From an uncultured Oscillospiraceae bacterium (lineage in GTDB: Bacteria > Bacillota > Clostridia > Oscillospirales > Acutalibacteraceae): DNA of 5,177 bases. A program made the translations under genes and the position numbers. Shown here piece after piece: positions 1 through 5,177 of the stretch. Location: assembly GCA_900548305.1 (NCBI GenBank), contig URJZ01000045.1, forward strand, positions 1 through 5,177, given 5' to 3'. Below the pieces are notes generated by a model, which saw only the letters and a program-made list of their open reading frames with translations, searched no databases and had not been told where the DNA came from. Every line of letters begins with the position of its first letter. Within the stretch, counting starts at the first letter, position 1.

Positions 1-1712
1 AAAAAGTAATGGTGTGCTTTTCCTGTTAAATCTCTTTTTTGATAGTCAAATAGAACTGCAGTGGGCGTCAATACTTTTGTTTCAGGGTGAAAAGGAAATA
101 CCTGTATATGTGCAATTTTTGCAATGCGTTTGGAACTTTCAGAAGTGTAATTTGGAAGATATTTCTCAATATGTTCTCGCAACTCATAAAATTTGGAAAT
201 CCAATCGCGATGTTCATATTGATATGCATTATCAGTGAAAGAAGGAAGTTTTTTTGGCTTTTCATGTAAACAAATATCATAAATGCATAATTGTTTCATA
301 GTTTCGGTAAAAGTACGACCGATAGATTGCCAAAAGTTACATAAAATCTCATAATATTGTTCTTTTGAATGATTGGATAGATGAAATCCGTTTGCAGTAT
401 AAAAAGAACCCAGTTGAGCAAAAAAATCGAATGGTGTTTGAAACTCTTGTATCATATCTGTAAGAATTGTTTGAAAACGTCCACTGTTATAATATATTTC
501 GACCATATCTTCTATGTCTTTTAAAAACAAAATATCATCAAAGGCTAGCCAATTGGTTTGCAGTACCTCAAATGGTGCCTTCGGCGTGTATAAAATTCCA
601 TATTCGGTACATTGTTTGTGTATGGAGGACCCTTTTAATACTTTTAAGAATCCCAATTGTAGTTGCTGTGGACGAATTTGGAATACTTGATTAAACGAGT
701 TTCGAAATGAGTCGATATCTTCAAAAGGAAGCCCGGCAATTAAGTCTAAATGAAGATGTATGTTACCAAAAGAGTCAATTTGTTTACAAATTTGGAGCAG
801 TTTTTCAGTATCAGTTTTTCTCGTAATTGCTGATAATGTTTTTGTATTAGTAGACTGCACTCCAACTTCAAACTGAAATTGCTCTTTTCTGACTGTGCTC
901 AAAAATGCAATTGTTTCTTGATCCAGTAATTCTCCGGCAATTTCAAAGTGAAAGTTTGTAATTCCGTTATCGTGTTCTTTTAAATACTTCCAAATAGAAA
1001 GAGCGTAAGTCTTATTACAGTTAAATGTTCGGTCTACAAATTTTACCTGTGGTACGTTCTTAGATAAAAATAAATCTAAGCAGTGATATACTTGTTCCAA
1101 AGGCATAAAACGAACGCCTTTTTCAATGGATGACAGACAATAACCACATTGAAAAGGACAACCGCGTGAACATTCAAAATACAAAATACGTCCTTTTTCC
1201 TGTTCCAAGTCTGGATACGGAAAGGGGAGCTGCGCCAGAGAAATAGGGGTAGCTTGTTCTGTTTCTGCAATGTGATGTCCAATTCGATACGTAAAAGAAG
1301 GAACAGATGTTGCAGGAGTTTCTGATTGTAAATGTTCCAATAAAGGAATAAGGGCGACCTCACCTTCACCGCGGATGATTCCGTCGATAAAAGCGTACTT
1401 TTCCATCATTTCTGTACTGTTGTAGCTGACTTCCGGTCCGGCCAATAGTATTTTAGTGTTTGGCATTACTTGTTTTAATTGGCAGCATAGGTCTAATACC
1501 ATATCAATGTTCCAGATATAACAGGAAAAAATCATGTGGTTGGCTTTTGTAAGATATAGTTCACGTACTAATTGGGGAAGACGTTGATTGATGGTATATT
1601 CAGCAATTTCTGTTGAAGTATAACCATTTTGCTTTGCTAGTTCATGCATATAACGAACAGCTAAATTGGTGTGAATGTATTTTGCGTTGAGTGCAACAAA
1701 TAGTGTTTTCAT
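1..1712 (-). CDS. B12-binding-domain radical SAM protein, DUF4080 type (3' end outside window)
   Basis: An unbroken frame of 570 codons runs from the ATG at 1712-1710 to the left edge without a stop. Residues 1 to about 130 look like the cobalamin-binding-like Rossmann domain of class B radical SAM enzymes (SCYIWN at 63-68, LLAGPEVSY at 89-97, RGEGE at 114-118); the DxHxxG motif for His-on cobalamin is not seen. Residues about 175-380 form the radical SAM core. CPFQCGYC at 185-192 supplies the CX3CX2C ligands for the [4Fe-4S] cluster that cleaves S-adenosylmethionine, followed by FEIAGE (256-261), EVGVQS (282-287) and DLIAGLPFE (323-331). Residues about 385-570 match the DUF4080 C-terminal region, ending with VLFDYQKRDLTGK (553-565), which normally lies close to the end, so few residues are probably missing. 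GAGGA (1718-1722) sits five bases before the ATG and supports the start. The protein should be cytosolic. The family and domains are clear; the substrate is unknown. Confidence 0.93.
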   Translation of the reverse strand, partial: MKTLFVALNAKYIHTNLAVRYMHELAKQNGYTSTEIAEYTINQRLPQLVRELYLTKANHMIFSCYIWNIDMVLDLCCQLKQVMPNTKILLAGPEVSYNSTEMMEKYAFIDGIIRGEGEVALIPLLEHLQSETPATSVPSFTYRIGHHIAETEQATPISLAQLPFPYPDLEQEKGRILYFECSRGCPFQCGYCLSSIEKGVRFMPLEQVYHCLDLFLSKNVPQVKFVDRTFNCNKTYALSIWKYLKEHDNGITNFHFEIAGELLDQETIAFLSTVRKEQFQFEVGVQSTNTKTLSAITRKTDTEKLLQICKQIDSFGNIHLHLDLIAGLPFEDIDSFRNSFNQVFQIRPQQLQLGFLKVLKGSSIHKQCTEYGILYTPKAPFEVLQTNWLAFDDILFLKDIEDMVEIYYNSGRFQTILTDMIQEFQTPFDFFAQLGSFYTANGFHLSNHSKEQYYEILCNFWQSIGRTFTETMKQLCIYDICLHEKPKKLPSFTDNAYQYEHRDWISKFYELREHIEKYLPNYTSESSKRIAKIAHIQVFPFHPETKVLTPTAVLFDYQKRDLTGKAHHYF

Positions 1713-1741
1713 AAAAATCCTCAAAATATAAATTTCATTTT

Positions 1742-1770
1742 ATTATAACATAAAAGAAATTGCACAGCAA
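1742..1770 (-). promoter_or_regulatory. sigma-A-type promoter of the radical SAM gene
   Basis: Read on the minus strand, TTGCTG (1770-1765) is followed by exactly 17 bases and then a perfect TATAAT (1747-1742). The -10 is preceded by TGT, giving the extended form TGTTATAAT. Transcription would start near 1735, leaving a leader of about 23 bases that includes the GAGGA ribosome binding site. The -35 matches consensus at four of six positions. This fits independent expression of the radical SAM gene downstream of the terminator at 1971-2014. Confidence 0.72.
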
Positions 1771-1773
1771 TTT
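1757..1773. promoter_or_regulatory. inverted repeat over the -35 element, possible operator
   Basis: AAATTGC (1757-1763), ACA, GCAATTT (1767-1773) is a perfect inverted repeat with 7-base arms and a 3-base centre. It covers the whole TTGCTG -35 element of the promoter for the radical SAM gene. A repressor bound here would block RNA polymerase. The short AT-rich arms could occur by chance, and no known operator consensus is recognised, so the role is inferred from position only. Confidence 0.35.
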
Positions 1774-1970
1774 TTAAGATAAAGGCTACAACATTCTTAT
1801 CAACAGCCAAAACTTTAACTTTATTACTAAGGAAAGCTGCGATAGCATAAAAATGTATGCAGCACTTTCAACTGACAAATATTCGAACGCTCCCATAATA
1901 GCTACACGTTTATGCGTATTTTATTGTTGTTAGGGATTATGATAGTGCAATTCTGAAATATCGGATGCAA
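1774..1970. other. intergenic stretch with no recognised gene
   Basis: This stretch lies between the -35 region of the radical SAM gene and the terminator hairpin. No convincing gene is seen. The minus strand has a 36-codon frame from the ATG at 1896-1894 to TAG at 1788-1786, beginning MGAFEYLSVESAAYIF. It overlaps a second open frame without a good start (about 1724-1867) that contains KVKVLAVDKNVVAFI. Neither has a ribosome binding site and neither matches a family I recognise. They may be chance or remnants of a decayed gene. The plus strand has a 26-codon frame (1853-1933), also without support. Confidence 0.5.
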
Positions 1971-2014
1971 AATAATAGAAAAGGCTCTGCATTTGCAGAG
2001 CCTTTTCTATTATT
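1971..2014 (-). terminator. rho-independent terminator after the dehydratase-like gene
   Basis: A perfect 20-bp inverted repeat (1971-1990 with 1995-2014) closes on a four-base loop. On the minus strand the GC-rich core AAGGCTCTGC-AAAT-GCAGAGCCTT is followed by TTCTATTATTTT as the U-rich tail. The left arm of the transcript hairpin contains the TAA stop codon (2012-2010) of the upstream gene, so the terminator begins at the end of translation. The stem is near symmetrical and also has A/T flanks on the other strand, so it could act in both directions, although no plus-strand gene here needs it. Confidence 0.88.
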
Positions 2015-3296
2015 GATTATTTTTTATTTGTTCATCTAGTTTTTCTTTAGCTATGGATAGCATTAATTTAATACGATTCTCTTGATTTACTCTTGTAGCA
2101 CTTGGGTCATAGTCAATTGGGACGATATTAGCTCTACTGTCTACTTCGTTAATTTTGCGGATCATACCTTTTCCGCAAATATGATTTGGCAAACAACCAA
2201 ACGGCTGAGCACAAACGATATTTTCATATCCCGCTTCAATCAGCTCTAAAATTTCAGCTGTAAGCAACCAACCTTCACCCATTTTATTTCCATAACCAAT
2301 TACACCTTTTGCCAGTTTTTTTACATGATAGTAATCAGCAGGTGCCAGAACTTCAGGGTGTTCTTTAAATGCTTTAATCATAACAGTTTGCAATGACAGC
2401 AAATAATCCAATAGAATTTTATTAATTTGATATTTAATTGTATTGCCGCCATATAGTTTTATATCATCCAAACGATTATCGATTTTAAAGAGAACAAAGT
2501 TTACAATTCCCGGAACATAGACTTCACAGCCTTGTGATTTTAAAAAGTTTTCAAGGTCATTATTGGCAATCGGAGCATATTTAACATAGATTTCACCAAC
2601 AACGCCTACTTTAATTTTGGGAACGCGGTGGATAGGAATGGAGGCAAAGTCTTTTACAATTTTTTTTGCATTATTTCCAAACTGAGATTTGGATAAACCT
2701 TCGCCCTTTATCAGTTGTTTGGAAAGAAGTCCAATCCATTTTTCTACCATTTTTTCAGCGTCACCTTTATGGTCTTCATATGGCTCGATGTTATTTTTTA
2801 GTTGCATTAAAACATCACCATAGTATAAAACGGAAATCATTTTGCGTAGAAAAGGAATACTTGCAGAGAATCCCGGATTTTTTTCCATACCGTTTAGATT
2901 CATCGAAATCACGGGTACTTGAGGATATCCTGCACGAATTAAAGCTTTGCGTAATAAATGGATATAGTTAGAAGCACGACAGCCGCCGCCTGTTTGTGTA
3001 ATAATAAGCGCTACTTTATTCACATCGTACTTGCCGCTGTTTAAAGCATCAATAAATTGTCCAATTACCAGTAAGGCTGGGTAGCATGTATCGTTATGCA
3101 CATATTTTAAGCCTTCCTGTGCAATATTCGGGCTAGATGTACTGAGCAATTCTACCTTATAGCCAAAGCTTTTCATAACTTCCAGTACCAGACGAAAATG
3201 AATTTCAATCATAGTAGGGCATAAGATGGTATATTCTTCTTTCATTTCTTTCGTAAACAGTAAACGACCTGTTTCATCATAAACCAATTCAGCCAT
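2010..3296 (-). CDS. 2-hydroxyacyl-CoA dehydratase-like (HGD-D / COG3581-type) iron-sulfur protein
   Basis: A complete 428-residue protein of the 2-hydroxyglutaryl-CoA dehydratase D-component-like family. It corresponds to the C-terminal part of the roughly 1400-residue activase/dehydratase fusions of anaerobes. Diagnostic stretches are HNDTCYPALLVIGQ (67-80, Cys71), QTGGGCRASNY (101-111, Cys106), VGVVGEIYVKYAP (230-242), GEGWLLTAE (340-348) and QPFGCLPNHICGKGM (364-378, Cys368 and Cys374), then IDYDPSATRVNQ. Cys26, Cys71, Cys106 and Cys362/368 are the likely cluster ligand candidates. By analogy with HgdAB-type enzymes, the cluster would receive energised electrons from the activase and reduce a substrate; the substrate is not known. 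There is no signal peptide or membrane segment, so it is cytosolic. The ATG at 3296 is fixed by an in-frame TGA four codons upstream and by the ribosome binding site at 3306-3315. It lies 102 bases behind the activase gene, probably in the same operon. Confidence 0.9.
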   Translation of the reverse strand: MAELVYDETGRLLFTKEMKEEYTILCPTMIEIHFRLVLEVMKSFGYKVELLSTSSPNIAQEGLKYVHNDTCYPALLVIGQFIDALNSGKYDVNKVALIITQTGGGCRASNYIHLLRKALIRAGYPQVPVISMNLNGMEKNPGFSASIPFLRKMISVLYYGDVLMQLKNNIEPYEDHKGDAEKMVEKWIGLLSKQLIKGEGLSKSQFGNNAKKIVKDFASIPIHRVPKIKVGVVGEIYVKYAPIANNDLENFLKSQGCEVYVPGIVNFVLFKIDNRLDDIKLYGGNTIKYQINKILLDYLLSLQTVMIKAFKEHPEVLAPADYYHVKKLAKGVIGYGNKMGEGWLLTAEILELIEAGYENIVCAQPFGCLPNHICGKGMIRKINEVDSRANIVPIDYDPSATRVNQENRIKLMLSIAKEKLDEQIKNNQ

Positions 3297-3305
3297 GTGA
3301 AAGAC

Positions 3306-3315
3306 TCATCTCCTT
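3306..3315 (-). promoter_or_regulatory. extended Shine-Dalgarno of the dehydratase-like gene
   Basis: AAGGAGATGA matches the anti-Shine-Dalgarno complement AAGGAGGTGA at nine of ten positions and ends nine bases before the ATG at 3296. An ATG inside it (3309-3307) opens only six codons before a stop and directly follows GGAG, so it is not a usable start. The in-frame TGA within the element rules out an upstream start for the 428-residue protein. Confidence 0.8.
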
Positions 3316-3359
3316 TATCAAGGGCGTGATATCATGAAATGCTGTGAGCCCTTTTGATA
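3316..3359 (-). other. possible leader stem-loop next to the ribosome binding site
   Basis: On the minus strand TATCAAAAGGGC (3359-3348) can pair with GCCCTTGATA (3325-3316), with a two-base AA bulge and a 22-base loop. The 3' arm abuts, and by one base overlaps, the AAAGGAG of the dehydratase-like gene. Such a stem could tune translation of the second gene or protect its mRNA. It is predicted by eye only, and the large loop makes its stability uncertain. Confidence 0.35.
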
Positions 3360-3367
3360 CAGCATAC

Positions 3368-3373
3368 ATTATA
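3368..3373 (-). promoter_or_regulatory. possible internal -10 element before the dehydratase-like gene
   Basis: A perfect TATAAT lies on the minus strand 71 bases before the ATG at 3296, in the gap between the two genes. No good -35 is found at 16-18 bases: the best is TTCATT at 16 bases, with three of six matches, and there is no extended TGn. It may be a weak internal promoter or simply AT-rich sequence. Confidence 0.25.
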
Positions 3374-3384
3374 TACGGGTATAA

Positions 3385-3408
3385 GGAACAATGAATAGTT
3401 ATTGTTCC
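3385..3408 (-). other. stem-loop enclosing the stop codon of the activase gene
   Basis: GGAACAAT and ATTGTTCC form a perfect 8-bp inverted repeat (3385-3392 with 3401-3408) around an eight-base loop. On the minus strand the final Glu and Gln codons (3407-3402) and the first base of TAA lie in the 5' arm, and the rest of the stop (3400-3399) falls in the loop. No run of U follows (TTATACCC), so a strong intrinsic terminator is unlikely. It could be an intercistronic hairpin that stabilises the upstream message or partly attenuates read-through. Confidence 0.45.
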
Positions 3409-5177
3409 AGTGCTGCAAATAAGCTGCGTAGTCTAATTTTAACAGCACCAAGGTTTGTAATTTCATCAATTTTTATTTGTGTATAAATTTTACCGCTTTT
3501 TTCTAAAATGCTGCGTACTTCGTCGGTTGTAATCGCGTCAATTCCGCATCCAAAAGAAACCAACTGTACCAGATTAAATTGTGGTTTATCACAAATGTAC
3601 TCTGCCGCAGCATATAGTCTGGCATGATATGTCCATTGATTCAAAACGGTTGTATTTAGTTTTTCTACTTTATTGCTGATAACATCTTCCGTTACGATAC
3701 AGGCACCTAAGCTTGTAATCAGTTTATCAATACCGTGATTGATTTCAGGGTCCAAATGATATGGTCTTCCGCAAAGAACAATAATCGGCATTTGATTTAC
3801 TTCTGCTTGGCGAATCATTGCATCGCCTTCTTTACGAATCGTATCCAAATAGTTCTCATATTCCGCATATCCCTTTTCGGAAGCTATTTTTACTTCTTTT
3901 AAGCTGATACCATCGAAGTATTTTGCAAGGACTCCATGCATTTTTTCTGGGAAATCCTTTTTGCGGTGTACACCCAGATAATCGTTAATAAAGTTCAGAC
4001 CTTCCAATTCAGATACATTGGCAGAGATTACTTCCGGATAATATGCAACAACAGGACAATTATAATGGTTATCGCTTAAGCCTTCATCAAAGTTATATGT
4101 AAGGCAAGGATAAAAAATAGTTTTTACTCCTTCATCAATTAAAGCGCATACATGACCGTGCATTAACTTAGCAGGGAAGCATACAGTGTCAGAGGGAATA
4201 GTATGCTGACCTTTGATGTATAAATCCCGATTAGAAAGGGGAGAGGTTACTACTTCAAAGCCAAGAGAGGTAAAAAATGCATGCCAAAACGGAAGCATTT
4301 CATAAATATTCATTCCCATAGGCAATCCGATTTTTCCTCTTGGTCCGGGAACAGGTTGATAGCTTAGAAGCGTCTTCATCTTAAATGCATACATGTTAGG
4401 AGCATCAATCACTTCTTTTTGTTTGATTGGTTTATCACATCGATTACCGCCAATAAATTTGCGGTTCCCATCAAACATATTTACCGTTAGCTTACAATGA
4501 TTGTTACATAGCCCACAAGTGACTAGCTTTACTTGATGAGAAAAATCTTTCAATTGTTGTAAGGTTAGCATTTGACCTTTTGATTGATTATGCTCTTTTG
4601 CATATACCGCAGCGCCGTAAGCGCCCATAAGACCTGCGATATCAGGACGAATGACATTTACGCCCATTTCCTGTTCAAATACGCGCAACACGGCATCATT
4701 TAGAAAGGTACCGCCTTGTACAACAATATGTTTTCCCAATTCTTCCGGAGAAGCAGCACGGATTACTTTGTAAATTGCATTTTTTACAACACTAACAGAA
4801 AGTCCCGCAGAGATATCTTCTGTAGTAGCGCCGTCTTTTTGTGCTTGTTTTACAGAAGAGTTCATAAAAACAGTACAACGAGAACCCAAGTCGATTGGCA
4901 AGGATGCCAATAAACCTTCCTTCGCGAATTGATCGATTGGAATGCGTAGACCGGATGCGAATGTATCGATGAAGGAACCACAACCAGAGGAGCAGGCTTC
5001 ATTTAATACGATGTCTTCAATGTATCCATCGCGTACCTTTGTACATTTCATATCTTGACCGCCAATATCCAAGATGAAGGATACATCAGGGCAGAAGAAT
5101 TGAGCAGCGCGATAATGGGCAATTGTTTCTACTTCTCCAATATCGATACCAAGAGCGCGTTTCAAGAAGGCTTCACC
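3399..5177 (-). CDS. acyl-CoA dehydratase activase, ATPase plus DUF2229 region (5' end outside window)
   Basis: The frame is open to the right edge and starts in mid-domain with GEAFLKRALG, so the true start is outside the window; the TTG at 5165 is internal. In visible residues, 1 to about 195 are a BcrAD/BadFG-type ASKHA ATPase domain: DIGGQDMK (37-44), NEACSSGCGSF (59-69) and SRCTVF (99-104) with the cysteines expected to bind the [4Fe-4S] cluster, QGGTFLNDAVL (154-164) and MGAYGAA (184-190). CGLCNNHC (221-228) with GNRCDK (244-249) may bind a metal or cluster. From about 280 comes a DUF2229-type region: GLPMGMNIYEMLPF (284-297), SDTVCFPAKLMHGH (329-342), CGRPYHLDPE (469-478), FGCGIDAITTDEV (542-554). 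The sequence resembles the second ATPase domain of long double-domain activases, so another domain probably lies upstream. By family analogy it couples ATP hydrolysis to low-potential electron transfer to the dehydratase-like protein encoded 102 bases downstream. It is cytosolic. The family is secure; the substrate is unknown. Confidence 0.92.
   Translation of the reverse strand, partial: GEAFLKRALGIDIGEVETIAHYRAAQFFCPDVSFILDIGGQDMKCTKVRDGYIEDIVLNEACSSGCGSFIDTFASGLRIPIDQFAKEGLLASLPIDLGSRCTVFMNSSVKQAQKDGATTEDISAGLSVSVVKNAIYKVIRAASPEELGKHIVVQGGTFLNDAVLRVFEQEMGVNVIRPDIAGLMGAYGAAVYAKEHNQSKGQMLTLQQLKDFSHQVKLVTCGLCNNHCKLTVNMFDGNRKFIGGNRCDKPIKQKEVIDAPNMYAFKMKTLLSYQPVPGPRGKIGLPMGMNIYEMLPFWHAFFTSLGFEVVTSPLSNRDLYIKGQHTIPSDTVCFPAKLMHGHVCALIDEGVKTIFYPCLTYNFDEGLSDNHYNCPVVAYYPEVISANVSELEGLNFINDYLGVHRKKDFPEKMHGVLAKYFDGISLKEVKIASEKGYAEYENYLDTIRKEGDAMIRQAEVNQMPIIVLCGRPYHLDPEINHGIDKLITSLGACIVTEDVISNKVEKLNTTVLNQWTYHARLYAAAEYICDKPQFNLVQLVSFGCGIDAITTDEVRSILEKSGKIYTQIKIDEITNLGAVKIRLRSLFAALEQ

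Noticed and set aside
14..694. Short plus-strand and minus-strand open frames at 14-238, 87-269, 467-694 and 68-280
   Set aside because: They lie inside the 570-codon minus-strand radical SAM frame, which shows family motifs throughout, and they have no ribosome binding sites or recognisable content.
1076..1369. 97-codon minus-strand frame
   Set aside because: It overlaps the radical SAM core in another frame, directly across the CX3CX2C motif, and is a shadow.
1835..1863. Weak hairpin GCATA-TATGC with flanking GCTGC-type pairing
   Set aside because: Arms of five bases with bulges in AT-rich sequence; expected by chance and without a U-run.
1853..1933. 26-codon plus-strand frame as a small protein
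   Set aside because: No ribosome binding site at a proper distance, no promoter, and a composition that suggests no function.
2666..2971. 101-codon plus-strand frame
   Set aside because: It is antisense to the conserved dehydratase-like gene with no start signal or family resemblance.
3327..3334. TGATATCA palindrome in the gap between the two system genes
   Set aside because: Only eight bases, with no partner site or promoter element at a fitting distance; likely chance.
4716..4983. Frames of 63-65 codons on both strands
   Set aside because: Both lie within the conserved ATPase domain of the activase, and their arginine- and cysteine-rich content is typical of shadow frames.
5163..5165. 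TTG as the start of the activase gene
   Set aside because: The frame continues upstream to the window edge with family-like residues (GEAF before LKRALGIDIGEVETIAHYRAA-type sequence), and the ATPase domain would be cut in the middle, so the codon is internal.

Overview
The window comes from an AT-rich genome, most likely an anaerobic member of the Bacillota (Clostridia, Negativicutes or Erysipelotrichia type). The evidence is the AT-rich codon use, strong AGGAG-type ribosome binding sites, and three oxygen-sensitive iron-sulfur protein families typical of fermenting anaerobes. The genus cannot be told from the sequence. All three real genes are on the minus strand, so the window reads biologically from right to left.

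Right part (5177 to 3399): the C-terminal 592 residues of a large activase of the 2-hydroxyacyl-CoA dehydratase type. It holds most of an ASKHA-fold ATPase domain with its [4Fe-4S] cysteines, a small four-cysteine motif, and a DUF2229-type region. The N-terminus lies beyond the right edge. After a 102-base gap that holds two possible stem-loops and a perfect -10 hexamer comes a complete 428-residue protein (3296 to 2010) of the 2-hydroxyglutaryl-CoA dehydratase D-component-like family. In many anaerobes these two parts form one polypeptide of about 1400 residues; here they are two genes. A 20-bp perfect hairpin that overlaps the second stop codon (1971-2014) ends the unit. By family analogy, the activase would use ATP hydrolysis to drive low-potential electrons onto the iron-sulfur cluster of the dehydratase-like partner. 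The substrate of this long-form branch is not evident from the sequence.

Middle (1713 to 1970): a gap with the promoter of the next gene (TTGCTG, 17 bp, extended -10 TGTTATAAT) and a 17-base inverted repeat over its -35 element. Beyond these there is only unexplained sequence with weak minus-strand coding-like stretches.

Left part (1712 to 1): a nearly complete radical SAM protein with an N-terminal B12-binding-like domain, a CPFQCGYC cluster motif and a DUF4080-type C-terminus. It runs off the left edge with no stop codon in the window. It has its own promoter and lies behind a terminator, so it is probably a separate transcription unit. The main points of interest are the split dehydratase system, the candidate RNA structures between its two genes, and the palindrome over the radical SAM promoter. 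I saw no CRISPR array, tRNA, rRNA or insertion sequence.
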